Shown here: in pieces, positions 26,953-34,880 of the stretch
How positions within the stretch are numbered: the stretch's first letter is position 1
Layout of the letters: the number at the start of each line of letters is the position of its first letter
NCBI GenBank assembly: GCA_943372215.1
Contig: CALRXU020000001.1
Span: 248,001-312,000, forward strand
DNA length: 64,000 nucleotides
Direction: 5' to 3'
Source: UBA6183 sp943372215
Lineage (GTDB): Bacteria; Bacteroidota; Bacteroidia; UKL13-3
Notes under the pieces: model-generated
Database searches by the model: none
Seen by the model: the letters and a program-made list of their open reading frames with translations, nothing else
Told to the model about the DNA's origin: nothing
Made by a program: the position numbers and the translations under genes

Positions 26953-28272
26953 ATGGGACATACTACTGCCATTCAACTAAGAGAAGAAAAATTTGTATTT
27001 ACTGATAAAGCAAAGCGCTTTACGTTTATACTCATGGGCCTTGGATTGTTATTAGCGGCCATTGGCTACTTTACCTACCACCCAAGCATAGAAGGATTTA
27101 CTGATGAGCAAAATCACCACCTGCCTGCAAAAAGGTTACTTGGAAGTATTTTGTTTAATGGTTATTTCTTTTTTATCATTTCAACCTGTGCTATCGTATT
27201 TATCGCTATTAGCCAGTTGGCCAATGCAGGATGGTATGTAGCCATACGCAGAATACCAGAAGCCATGAGCGAATTTATGGGTATTGGTGCATTGGTTGTT
27301 TTTGTCATTGCTATTATCAGTTTATTGGTGATGCATGGTGGTATTTACCATTGGGCACATGATGGGGTAATGGAACAAGACCCATTATTAGCAAAGAAAA
27401 CATGGTACCTAAACAAGCCGTTTTTCTTAATCCGTATTGTTGCATTTACCAGTTTCTGGGTGTGGGCTGCAAGCATGATTAGAAAATACTCTCGTCAAGA
27501 AGACCAATTATCAACAGGATTAACCGACACCACCTTCTTTGATAAATCATACAAATTATCAGCAGCGTTCTTGGTAATATTTGGCTTTACCTTTAGCATG
27601 TTTGCATGGGATATTACCATGAGTGTAGATGCACACTGGTACTCTACCATCTTTACCATATACAATTTTGCTACTGGTTGGGTGAGTGCGTTAACAACGA
27701 TGTACTTATTTACTTGGTTCTTGCGTAAAAATGGATATTTAAACATTGTTACCGATGAACACCAACATGACTTGGGTAAATTTATGTTTGCTTTCTCTAT
27801 CTTCTGGACGTACATGTGGGTAGCACAGTTCTTGTTAATTTGGTATGCTAACATTCCTGAAGAAGTGGCTTATTACAAACCACGTATGCAAGGCACCTAT
27901 AAATTCTCTTTCTTCTTTAATGTAGTTATGAACTTTGTTATTCCATTCTTCTTGTTTATGAGAAGAGGTGCGAAAAGAAATTACAATGTTGGTGCGTTTG
28001 TAGGAGCATGTATATTAATAGGACACTGGAATGATGTTTACTTAATGGTGATGCCTGGCGCTATGAATTTAGCTACTGATGTAACCACCTCTAATCCGGT
28101 TGGTATTATTGAAACACCTTCGCAAGGTGTTGGCTTTATGGAATTTGGTTTCTTATTGTTATTTGCAGGTTTGTTCTTGCATATTGTAATGAAGGCATTA
28201 ACCAAAGCAAACCTTTACCCAACCAAACATCCGTATATTATGGAAAGTGCTATGCACGACACTGGTGTATAA
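26953..28272 (+). CDS. actF: ActF: second NrfD-like quinol-site subunit of alternative complex III
   Basis: A 439-residue polytopic protein, paralogous to ActC, with about ten hydrophobic helices. Recognisable blocks are FDKSYKLSAAFLVIFGFTFS near residue 196, MFAWDITMSVDAHWYSTIFT near residue 216, and GHWNDVYLMVMPG near residue 357. It completes the ActABCDEF set in canonical order. Many Bacteroidota continue with cytochrome c oxidase genes at this point; here a strong terminator follows instead and the next genes are on the other strand, so the oxidase must be encoded elsewhere. Confidence 0.94.
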   Translation: MGHTTAIQLREEKFVFTDKAKRFTFILMGLGLLLAAIGYFTYHPSIEGFTDEQNHHLPAKRLLGSILFNGYFFFIISTCAIVFIAISQLANAGWYVAIRRIPEAMSEFMGIGALVVFVIAIISLLVMHGGIYHWAHDGVMEQDPLLAKKTWYLNKPFFLIRIVAFTSFWVWAASMIRKYSRQEDQLSTGLTDTTFFDKSYKLSAAFLVIFGFTFSMFAWDITMSVDAHWYSTIFTIYNFATGWVSALTTMYLFTWFLRKNGYLNIVTDEHQHDLGKFMFAFSIFWTYMWVAQFLLIWYANIPEEVAYYKPRMQGTYKFSFFFNVVMNFVIPFFLFMRRGAKRNYNVGAFVGACILIGHWNDVYLMVMPGAMNLATDVTTSNPVGIIETPSQGVGFMEFGFLLLFAGLFLHIVMKALTKANLYPTKHPYIMESAMHDTGV

Positions 28273-28291
28273 CAATATTGTTTAATTCTAT

Positions 28292-28330
28292 AAAAAAGGC
28301 TGCGTACATGATGTGCGCAGCCTTTTTTTT
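28292..28330 (+). terminator. Rho-independent terminator after actF
   Basis: AAGGCTGCG at 28296-28304 pairs perfectly with CGCAGCCTT at 28316-28324, with an 11-base loop and a run of eight T. It lies 23 bp after the actF stop. Confidence 0.92.
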
Positions 28331-28366
28331 GATTGCTGTTGTAAGTCCACTACAACCGCATTAAAT

Positions 28367-28672
28367 TTAATCTGGCTTTTTATACAAGCGTTGCAGTTCC
28401 CAAATGGTCATTCCAACTGCTAAAGGAAGCACAATAAAGGAGAGTTTGTTAAACTCATATGCAGCTTCAAAATCAAAATGCAACAGGTGTTGTATGGCCC
28501 GTGTCATACCACAACCATAACATTCCATATCCAACAACAATACCGATATGCACATGGCTTGTCCTTTATCAAAATAGCCGGCTGGCAAAATCAGTAGCGT
28601 AACGCCAACGGCTGCTAACAATCCCCCAATGCCCAATGCTTTTCTTTTATTTGTTAGTACTTTCTTGTTCAT
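28367..28672 (-). CDS. DUF2752 small membrane protein
   Basis: A 101-residue protein with two to three hydrophobic segments and the DUF2752 signature: MECYGCGMTRAIQHLLHFDF near residue 49, which has the CxxCGxTR core, followed by AAYEFNKLSFIVLP. The family is widespread in Bacteroidota; its function is not established, and the conserved Cys pair suggests metal or redox chemistry. It starts 12 bp after the stop of the upstream minus-strand gene, so the two may be co-transcribed. Confidence 0.85.
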   Translation of the reverse strand: MNKKVLTNKRKALGIGGLLAAVGVTLLILPAGYFDKGQAMCISVLLLDMECYGCGMTRAIQHLLHFDFEAAYEFNKLSFIVLPLAVGMTIWELQRLYKKPD

Positions 28673-28684
28673 TGTTCTAACTTA

Positions 28685-29581
28685 TTATTTTTCACCCACC
28701 TTCAGCTTAATAAATGCTTGTTCCCCCACTTTTAATTTAGTTCGTAGCAAGGTTGGTTCTGTGCCTGATTTATTTACCATGGCAATATTCGCTGTACAAG
28801 GTACTTCATTGCCTTCGCTAGTGGCAACTACCTTCACCACATTCACTCCCTTTTGGAGGGGCACCACCAAAACTTTCTTATTCCTATTAATAATTAGTTT
28901 GTCCAATACCTTTTTATTATTGACATACAATTCTATTTCGTCATTATCTTCATTGCCTCCATCCCACAACTCTATGGACAGCTCCTCTCCTTCCCAGTCA
29001 AATAATAATTCTTCATTGGCCGTTAATTTAAACAGTTCATTCTTTTCTTTTAAGTCCAATACCTGTTTCCTGAGTTCTCCGGTAGAATCCATTTTACTAA
29101 ACCTTTCTGATTTCATAATTTTCTCACCCAAGTTGGTCAGAAAGTTTTTATCCATTAGATAGATTTTACCCTCAGCACATGCTTTCCCATTTCCCAACTT
29201 TCCCTTAAAGGTTCCTGCAATGTTTACCCTACCCTTTTCTTTTTTAATACGTGCGTTGTTTACTTGCACATAACAGAAATCTCCTGGTTCACTTTTAGAC
29301 TTTGTGCTAATATTTTTCACCTCGTAAAACGAAATTTTCTTTGCCAATGTATCATAAGTTCCTTTGATGGTAGTGGCGGTTCTATCATCCCCATAAATGT
29401 CCGTAACAGATACCCCATCAATGATGTTTCCAGTTAAATCTACATTAAAACTTATTTTAAAAGTTATAATATTTTTATCCGCTAACTCCAGTGTACCAAT
29501 AAACTCATGCGATTTATTATTCTGACTATAAGAAGTATAAAAAAGTGTAAAAAGTATGGTAGTAAAAAAAAGTTGCTTCAT
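28685..29581 (-). CDS. Secreted protein of unknown function
   Basis: A 298-residue protein with an N-terminal signal peptide (MKQLFFTTILFTLFYTSYSQ, probable cleavage after the Ser-Gln region). The mature part is predicted beta-rich: GTLELADKNIITFKISFN near residue 29, a middle charged segment with coiled-coil character (about 160-190), then FDWEGEELSIELWDGGNEDNDEIE near residue 195, which resembles calcium-binding acidic loops. I do not recognise the family. It probably faces the periplasm or cell surface. It is transcribed with the DUF2752 gene. Confidence 0.75.
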   Translation of the reverse strand: MKQLFFTTILFTLFYTSYSQNNKSHEFIGTLELADKNIITFKISFNVDLTGNIIDGVSVTDIYGDDRTATTIKGTYDTLAKKISFYEVKNISTKSKSEPGDFCYVQVNNARIKKEKGRVNIAGTFKGKLGNGKACAEGKIYLMDKNFLTNLGEKIMKSERFSKMDSTGELRKQVLDLKEKNELFKLTANEELLFDWEGEELSIELWDGGNEDNDEIELYVNNKKVLDKLIINRNKKVLVVPLQKGVNVVKVVATSEGNEVPCTANIAMVNKSGTEPTLLRTKLKVGEQAFIKLKVGEK

Positions 29582-29627
29582 TCAAAAAAATTCTTAGATT
29601 CGAAAATACAAATTTTAACTAAACACT

Positions 29628-30020
29628 ATGAAAAAAATTAAAATGGCACTTGCAGCTATTGCTGCTTTAGCAATCATTTCAACCACCACGGTTTACGCTT
29701 CATTTCCAGTAAACAAAAAAGCGAACAAAGAACAAACTGTTGACAGCAAAAAAGCCAACGTAGAAACAGTAATTAACAACACAACTGTAGCATCAACCAA
29801 TGTTAAAGAATTAACAAATGCTGATCCAGCTGAAGCAAAAGGACTTGATGAAAAATGGATTCTTTTGATCCTTTGGTTTTTCTTAGGTGGAGTTGCAGCA
29901 CACAGATGGTATGCTGGCAAACCAGTAGGCTGGAACATTCTTTACATCGTAACTGCTGGAGGTTGCGGTATTTGGGCAATCGTAGATTTGATCAATATCT
30001 TAACTGATAAGTTTAACTAG
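29628..30020 (+). CDS. TM2 domain membrane protein with signal peptide
   Basis: A 130-residue protein. An N-terminal signal (MKKIKMALAAIAALAIISTT) leads to a polar linker and then a C-terminal TM2 domain: LDEKWILLILWFFLGGVAAH near residue 74, RWYAGKPVGWNILYIVTAGG near residue 92, IWAIVDLINIL. TM2 proteins have two helices joined by a short turn; no enzymatic role is known in bacteria. It is monocistronic. TAGATTCG at 29595-29602 is a one-mismatch -7 element, and a hairpin terminator follows 27 bp after the stop. Confidence 0.85.
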   Translation: MKKIKMALAAIAALAIISTTTVYASFPVNKKANKEQTVDSKKANVETVINNTTVASTNVKELTNADPAEAKGLDEKWILLILWFFLGGVAAHRWYAGKPVGWNILYIVTAGGCGIWAIVDLINILTDKFN

Positions 30021-30046
30021 TATTTTTTAGATTCAAACTTCTAAAC

Positions 30047-30075
30047 AAAAAAAGCCGCTTATGCGGCTTTTTTTG
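30047..30075. terminator. Bidirectional hairpin terminator between the TM2 gene and folB
   Basis: AAAGCCGC at 30051-30058 and GCGGCTTT at 30063-30070 form a tight stem with a short loop, flanked by A-rich and T-rich runs on either side. It can serve both the TM2 gene (+) and folB (-), whose ends face each other. Confidence 0.85.
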
Positions 30076-30101
30076 TTGGTATCAACTCATACAATTCCTG
30101 C

Positions 30102-30437
30102 TCACACCGTAACCCTGGCCGAACCTTTCATACCTTCAATAGGCGGGGCGCATTTGGTAAGCGTTACTTGGATGTGTTTAGCATCAACAAATGTGGCCTC
30201 TAAATTCGCTTTTATGGTTCTGGCCACTTCCTCTATAAAATCCCTAGGCAACTCCATTTCTGCCTTTACAATGCGGTAAACGTCCTCATAATTTACCACA
30301 TCTGCTATAGAATGGTAACTTTCCCTATTGGGCGTTTCAATGGCCACATCTATTCTAAATTCACCCCCATTAATTCGCTCGGCCTCATACAAGCCGTGGT
30401 AAGCGTAAAAACGCAAATCAACCAGTTCAACCAACAT
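30102..30437 (-). CDS. folB: Dihydroneopterin aldolase
   Basis: A 111-residue protein of normal FolB length. FolB cleaves 7,8-dihydroneopterin to 6-hydroxymethyl-dihydropterin and glycolaldehyde in folate synthesis. Visible family blocks are DLRFYAYHGLYEAERINGGE near residue 7, with the catalytic-site Glu in the GLYEAER region, DVVNYEDVYRIV near residue 46, FIEEVARTI near residue 66, and VTLTKCAPPIEG near residue 91, with the conserved catalytic Lys. It stands alone on the - strand between the TM2 and acyl-CoA dehydrogenase genes. Confidence 0.9.
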   Translation of the reverse strand: MLVELVDLRFYAYHGLYEAERINGGEFRIDVAIETPNRESYHSIADVVNYEDVYRIVKAEMELPRDFIEEVARTIKANLEATFVDAKHIQVTLTKCAPPIEGMKGSARVTV

Positions 30438-30518
30438 ATTTTACTATTTTAACGCAATTAAGCACATATAACTGACACAAAACAGGAGTTTTGGTGTTTT
30501 ATATGAGCAATTAAACAC

Positions 30519-30526
30519 TAAATTTG
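30519..30526 (+). promoter_or_regulatory. TAAATTTG -7 element for the acyl-CoA dehydrogenase gene
   Basis: A perfect TAnnTTTG at 30519-30526 lies 18 bp before ATG 30545, with a TTTTGG at 30489-30494 somewhat farther upstream than the usual -33 spacing. It lies in the divergent gap with folB. Confidence 0.45.
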
Positions 30527-30544
30527 CAACCTATTTTAAAAAAT

Positions 30545-31774
30545 ATGAGTACTCAAAAAGCCGTTACTACTGCTGAATTTCATAAGGCCAATAAGCCTGA
30601 TTTATATAACCACCCCGATTATTATTTAATGGATGAATTGCTTACTGAAGAGCATAAACTTATCCGTAACATGGTGCGTGATTATGTAAAAAAAGAACTT
30701 TCGCCCATTATTGAAGATGTGGCCCAACAAGCCAAGTTCCCTTACGAAATGGTGAAACAATTGGGCGATTTAGGCTGCTTCGGCCCACAATTGCCAATTG
30801 AATACGGCTGTGGTGGTATGGACTACATTACCTATGGTATCATGATGCAGGAGTTGGAACGCTGCGATTCAGGGGTTCGTTCTACCGCTTCGGTGCAAGG
30901 TTCGCTGGTGATGTACCCAATTTATAAATTTGGAAACGAAGAGCAACGCAACAAATACCTGCCTAAATTGGCCAAAGGCGAATGGTTGGGCTGTTTCGGT
31001 TTAACAGAACCGAACCATGGTTCTGATCCAGGTGGAATGACCACCAATTTTAAAGATGCAGGTGATGGCAAACATGTGATATTAAACGGAGCAAAAATGT
31101 GGATTTCTAATTCACCCTTTGCTGATGTAGCCGTTGTTTGGGCTAAAAACGAACAAGGTAAAATTAAGGGCCTAATCGTAGAGCGTGGCATGGAGGGTTT
31201 TAGCACCCCTGAAACACACAACAAATGGAGTTTACGTGCAAGTGCAACTGGCGAGTTGGTGTTTAATGATGTAAAAGTGCCTCTTGAAAATATTTTGCCA
31301 GGTGTGGAAGGTTTAAAAGGACCTTTAACCTGCCTAAACAGTGCACGCTATGGCATAGCATGGGGAGCAATAGGAGCTGCAATGGATTGTTATGACACCG
31401 CATTGCGTTATAGCAAAGAGCGTGTTCAATTTGGAAAACCCATTGCTGGTTTCCAATTGCAACAAAAGAAATTGGCCGAAATGATTACTGAAATTACCAA
31501 AGCCCAATTGTTAACTTGGCGTTTAGGAGTATTAATGAATGAAGGCAGAGCAACTCCGGCACAAATAAGCATGGCTAAACGTAACAATGTTGATTTGGCA
31601 TTAAACGTGGCCCGCAATGCCCGCCAAATGTTAGGAGGTATGGGCATTACTGGTGAATACCCGATTATGCGCCACATGATGAATTTAGAATCTGTTGTTA
31701 CCTATGAAGGAACACACGATATCCACTTGTTGATTACCGGGTTGGATGTAACGGGTGAAAATGCGTTTGCGTAA
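30545..31774 (+). CDS. Glutaryl-CoA dehydrogenase-like acyl-CoA dehydrogenase
   Basis: 409 residues from ATG 30545; the in-frame TTG at 30524 falls inside the promoter element and is rejected. The acyl-CoA dehydrogenase fold is clear: FGLTEPNHGSDPGGM near residue 150, KMWISNSPFADVAVV near residue 184, RVQFGKPIAGFQLQQ near residue 298, and VTYEGTHDIHLLITGLDVTG near residue 386. The Glu in YEGTHDIH matches the catalytic base of glutaryl-CoA dehydrogenase, which oxidises and decarboxylates glutaryl-CoA to crotonyl-CoA in lysine and tryptophan breakdown. FAD-dependent, cytoplasmic. Subfamily assignment is likely but not proven. Confidence 0.88.
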   Translation: MSTQKAVTTAEFHKANKPDLYNHPDYYLMDELLTEEHKLIRNMVRDYVKKELSPIIEDVAQQAKFPYEMVKQLGDLGCFGPQLPIEYGCGGMDYITYGIMMQELERCDSGVRSTASVQGSLVMYPIYKFGNEEQRNKYLPKLAKGEWLGCFGLTEPNHGSDPGGMTTNFKDAGDGKHVILNGAKMWISNSPFADVAVVWAKNEQGKIKGLIVERGMEGFSTPETHNKWSLRASATGELVFNDVKVPLENILPGVEGLKGPLTCLNSARYGIAWGAIGAAMDCYDTALRYSKERVQFGKPIAGFQLQQKKLAEMITEITKAQLLTWRLGVLMNEGRATPAQISMAKRNNVDLALNVARNARQMLGGMGITGEYPIMRHMMNLESVVTYEGTHDIHLLITGLDVTGENAFA

Positions 31775-31792
31775 TTTTTGTTATCTTCGGGT

Positions 31793-32020
31793 ATGAATTA
31801 TTTAAACAGAATCACAATTAACGAAACCATTTGCCACGGCAAGCCTTGCATAAGAAACATGCGCTGGCCAGTTGAAGTCATATTGGATTTGGTTGGTAGC
31901 GAAATGTCGTTTGATGAAATTCTTACTGACCACAAAGAACTGGAAAGGGAGGATATTATAGCTGCATTGCAATACGCCAAATTGCTCGCTTCAGGTAAAT
32001 CGCTTAAGGAAGTTGCTTAA
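31793..32020 (+). CDS. DUF433 antitoxin
   Basis: 75 residues from ATG 31793. The DUF433 core is visible: RITINETICHGKPCIRNMRW near residue 6 (the GKPCI/R motif), VEVILDLVGSEMSFDEIL, then EDIIAALQYAKLLA. DUF433 proteins have an HTH-like fold and act as antitoxins to PIN-like DUF5615 proteins. The stop codon overlaps the toxin start by one base. TATCTTCG at 31782-31789, a one-mismatch -7 element, ends 3 bp before the ATG, hinting at a leaderless or near-leaderless transcript. Confidence 0.85.
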   Translation: MNYLNRITINETICHGKPCIRNMRWPVEVILDLVGSEMSFDEILTDHKELEREDIIAALQYAKLLASGKSLKEVA

Positions 32021-32379
32021 TGAAGTTTTTATGTGACGTGCACATACCGATTGCGCTGGTTAAATTTCTGGCATTGCAAGGTTATGAAACGTTACATGTA
32101 AATTCCATGCCAAACAAATGGAATACTTCAGACACTGATATTTGTGGTTATGCTGATGTGAACGATTTTATTGTAATTACTAAAGATCAAGATTTTAAGA
32201 ATACACATTTTATACTAGGCACACCTAAAAAGTTGATTCGAATTACCTTGGGAAATATTTCTACCACTGAATTGATAGCTATTTTTCAACGTAACCTGCC
32301 TCAATTCTTCATTCATTCAAATGGTGCTAAATGTTACATTGAAATTGGAAAAGAATTTATAGAACAAAATAACTTATAA
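32020..32379 (+). CDS. DUF5615 PIN-like toxin
   Basis: A 119-residue protein of the DUF5615 PIN-like family. Acidic residues typical of PIN nucleases are present: MKFLCDVHIP near residue 1 (Asp6), DTDICGYADVNDFIVITKDQ near residue 38, and DFKNTHF. It starts with ATG overlapping the antitoxin stop (TAATG), an arrangement usual for type II toxin-antitoxin pairs. Expected activity is RNA cleavage, by analogy with VapC-type PIN toxins, but not shown for this group. It lies 2 bp upstream of a core phosphohexomutase gene, so read-through expression is likely. Confidence 0.85.
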   Translation: MKFLCDVHIPIALVKFLALQGYETLHVNSMPNKWNTSDTDICGYADVNDFIVITKDQDFKNTHFILGTPKKLIRITLGNISTTELIAIFQRNLPQFFIHSNGAKCYIEIGKEFIEQNNL

Positions 32380-32381
32380 CT

Positions 32382-33788
32382 ATGTATCAAATAAAATTTG
32401 GAACTGACGGATGGCGTGGCATTATTGCCGCTGAGTTTACCGTTGATAACGTAAAACGTGTGGCGCAAGGCACGGCTGATTACATCAAACAAAAACATGC
32501 TGATAACCTCAACATTGTTTTAGGACACGATTGCCGTTTTGCTGGTGAATTGTTTGCTGAAACAGTTGCTCAGGTAATGTGTGCAAATGGCATAAAAGTA
32601 AAATTGGCTAAAGGTTTTGTTTCAACGCCTATGATTAGTTTAGGTGCCGTAAAACATGGTGCTGCATTAGGCGTAATTATTACCGCTAGCCATAATCCGG
32701 CATCATACAGTGGCTATAAATTAAAAGCCCATTATGGTGGACCCAGCAGTCCTGCCGTAATTGATGCGGTTGAAGCAGCCATTCCAAATAACTTGGTTGA
32801 AACAATATTAACTCCCATTGAACAATTGGTAGCCGAAAGCCAAATTACTTATGTTGATTTGGAAACCATTTACATCAACGAAGTAAAAAACAGTTTTGAT
32901 TTAGCGGCCATTAAAAACAGCGGAATGAAATTTGGGTACGATGCCATGTATGGTGCCGGACAAAACGTAATGAAAGCCTTATTCCCAGAAGCCACTTTAT
33001 TGCATTGCGACTATAACCCCAGTTTTCATGGACAAGCTCCTGAGCCTATCCATAAAAACTTGGCGGAGTTTAGCAACCTCATTAAAACTAAGGGCGATAT
33101 TGATTGTGGTTTGGTAACTGATGGCGATGCTGACCGTATTGGTCTTTACAATAAAAAGGGAGCGTTTGTTGATTCACATCACATCATTTTATTGTTGGTG
33201 CATTACCTGCACAAATACAAAGGCATGAGCGGCAAAGTAATCACCACTTTTAGCGCCACCTCAAAAATTACCGCACTGGCCAAAGCTTATGGTTTAGATA
33301 TAGAAATTACCAAAATAGGCTTTAAATACATTTGCGAAAAAATGGTTACCGAAAATGTATTGGTAGGTGGCGAAGAAAGCGGAGGTATTGCCATTAAAGG
33401 ATTTATACCAGAACGCGATGGCATTTGGATTGGCTTAACCTTATGGGAGTTTATGGCCAAAACAGGCAAAAGCTTAGATGATTTAATCAAAGAAGTATAT
33501 GACGTTGTAGGCAGCTTTGCCATGGGCCGTATTGATTTACACATTACCGAAGAAATTAAACAACATGTATTGGCAAATTGCAAAGCTGGTAAATACACCA
33601 ACTTTGGCAGTTATGCCATTGAAAAAGTAGAAGACCTAGATGGCTTTAAATTTTTGTTGGGCAATGGAGAATGGGTAATGATACGTGCCAGTGGAACTGA
33701 ACCTGTGCTGCGTGTTTACAGCGAGTCTTCAACACAAGATAAGGCAGAAGCTATATTGGAGGCTTGTAAAACCACCATTTTAGCCTAA
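32382..33788 (+). CDS. Phosphoglucomutase/phosphomannomutase family enzyme
   Basis: A 468-residue alpha-D-phosphohexomutase. Domain 1 starts IKFGTDGWRGIIAAEFT and holds the phosphoserine loop IITASHNPASYSGYK near residue 103, where the Ser is the catalytic phospho-acceptor. The metal-binding loop is VTDGDADRIGL near residue 245. The sugar-binding loop GGEESGGIAI is near residue 328, and the C-terminal phosphate-binding loop is RASGTEPVLRVY near residue 434. It interconverts hexose 1- and 6-phosphates and could feed the surface-glycan pathway. Substrate (glucose, mannose or glucosamine phosphate) is not decided by sequence. Confidence 0.92.
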   Translation: MYQIKFGTDGWRGIIAAEFTVDNVKRVAQGTADYIKQKHADNLNIVLGHDCRFAGELFAETVAQVMCANGIKVKLAKGFVSTPMISLGAVKHGAALGVIITASHNPASYSGYKLKAHYGGPSSPAVIDAVEAAIPNNLVETILTPIEQLVAESQITYVDLETIYINEVKNSFDLAAIKNSGMKFGYDAMYGAGQNVMKALFPEATLLHCDYNPSFHGQAPEPIHKNLAEFSNLIKTKGDIDCGLVTDGDADRIGLYNKKGAFVDSHHIILLLVHYLHKYKGMSGKVITTFSATSKITALAKAYGLDIEITKIGFKYICEKMVTENVLVGGEESGGIAIKGFIPERDGIWIGLTLWEFMAKTGKSLDDLIKEVYDVVGSFAMGRIDLHITEEIKQHVLANCKAGKYTNFGSYAIEKVEDLDGFKFLLGNGEWVMIRASGTEPVLRVYSESSTQDKAEAILEACKTTILA

Positions 33789-33804
33789 CAGCACCTATAA
33801 AATC

Positions 33805-33838
33805 AAAAAAGCCATATCAAAACAGATGTGGCTTTTTT
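33805..33838 (+). terminator. Rho-independent terminator after the phosphohexomutase
   Basis: GCCATATC at 33811-33818 pairs with GATGTGGC at 33825-33832 (one G-T pair), preceded by six A and followed by six T. It lies 22 bp after the stop. Confidence 0.85.
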
Positions 33839-33864
33839 GTTACCCCAATAGTTATACCCAGCAC

Positions 33865-34806
33865 ATGTCTTTAAAAAAAGAACTACACCGCAATAACCTT
33901 CACCAAAACAGGTACGACTTTCCTGCATTGATAGCGGTTTGCCCGGAACTAAAGGCGGTGGTTGCCATCAATAAATATGGGGATGAAAGCATTGACTTCG
34001 GAGACCCTAAAGCCGTAAAGCTGTTAAACAAGGCCTTGTTGCAATTTCATTACAACATCCACCACTGGGATATTCCAGCAGGTTACTTATGCCCACCCAT
34101 TCCCGGTAGGGCTGATTACTTGCATTACCTGGCTGATTTGTTAGCCCGATACAACCAAGGCGTTATTCCAAGAGGTAAGGCGGTAACAGGCATAGATATT
34201 GGCGTTGGTGCAAATGGCATCTACCCCATTATTGGGCACCAATTGTTTGGTTGGCACTTTATAGGAACCGATATTGATGAGAAAGCTATTGAAAATGCCC
34301 AACACATCATTAACCAAAATGAATCCTTACAACACACCATTACCTTAATCAAACAACCCAACCCCAACCACTTTTTAAAAGGAGTAATTTCCAATACCCA
34401 GTTGTTTGATTTTACCGTTTGTAACCCACCTTTCCATGCCAGTGCAGCAGATGCCAAACAAGCCAGTTTACGTAAGGTTACCAACCTGAAAGGCAAACGC
34501 ATCAAATCGCCTATACTTAACTTTGGAGGCAACCCTTTAGAACTTTGGTGCGAAGGTGGCGAAGAGGGCTTTATCAGCAAAATTATACAGGAAAGCGTGG
34601 CTTATGCACAACAGTGTTTTTGGTTTACTTCCTTGGTTTCTAAACAAACCACCTTGCCCGTTCTAACCAAGCTGCTTACCCAATTAAATGCCAAAGACAT
34701 TAAAATTATTGAAATGGCACAAGGCCAAAAAAGCAGCAGACTTATTGCCTGGACCTTTTTAACACCCGCCCAACAGGAATCATGGATGAAACAAAGGTGG
34801 ATGTAA
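33865..34806 (+). CDS. rlmF: 23S rRNA (adenine-1618 N6)-methyltransferase RlmF
   Basis: 313 residues from ATG 33865; the earlier in-frame ATG at 33826 lies inside the terminator stem and adds an unrelated leader. The N-terminus MSLKKELHRNNLHQNRYDFP is typical of RlmF, which methylates A1618 of 23S rRNA using SAM. The SAM-binding motif GIDIGVGANGIYPI is near residue 110, FIGTDIDEKAIENA near residue 130, and the N6-adenine catalytic motif VCNPPFHAS near residue 187. Length matches the family. It stands alone between a terminator and the radical SAM gene. Confidence 0.93.
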   Translation: MSLKKELHRNNLHQNRYDFPALIAVCPELKAVVAINKYGDESIDFGDPKAVKLLNKALLQFHYNIHHWDIPAGYLCPPIPGRADYLHYLADLLARYNQGVIPRGKAVTGIDIGVGANGIYPIIGHQLFGWHFIGTDIDEKAIENAQHIINQNESLQHTITLIKQPNPNHFLKGVISNTQLFDFTVCNPPFHASAADAKQASLRKVTNLKGKRIKSPILNFGGNPLELWCEGGEEGFISKIIQESVAYAQQCFWFTSLVSKQTTLPVLTKLLTQLNAKDIKIIEMAQGQKSSRLIAWTFLTPAQQESWMKQRWM

Positions 34807-34864
34807 CCAAATACGCCTCATTTAACTAAATAAAGACCTATTCCCGTTATCAAAGGTTATTCCA

Positions 34865-34872
34865 TATCTTTG
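34865..34872 (+). promoter_or_regulatory. TATCTTTG -7 element 8 bp before the radical SAM start
   Basis: A perfect TAnnTTTG at 34865-34872 ends 8 bp before ATG 34881. Transcription from it would begin within a few bases of the start codon, giving a very short or absent 5' leader. No -33 TTTG is apparent. Confidence 0.5.
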
Positions 34873-34880
34873 CCCGAATC

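Noticed and set aside
28629..29162. 177-codon + strand ORF
   Set aside because: It is the shadow of the minus-strand secreted-protein gene, which has a signal peptide and better start; the + frame is low-complexity Ser/Leu/Phe.
33826..33864. Upstream ATG start for rlmF
   Set aside because: It is inside the terminator stem of the previous gene and adds a leader absent from RlmF proteins.
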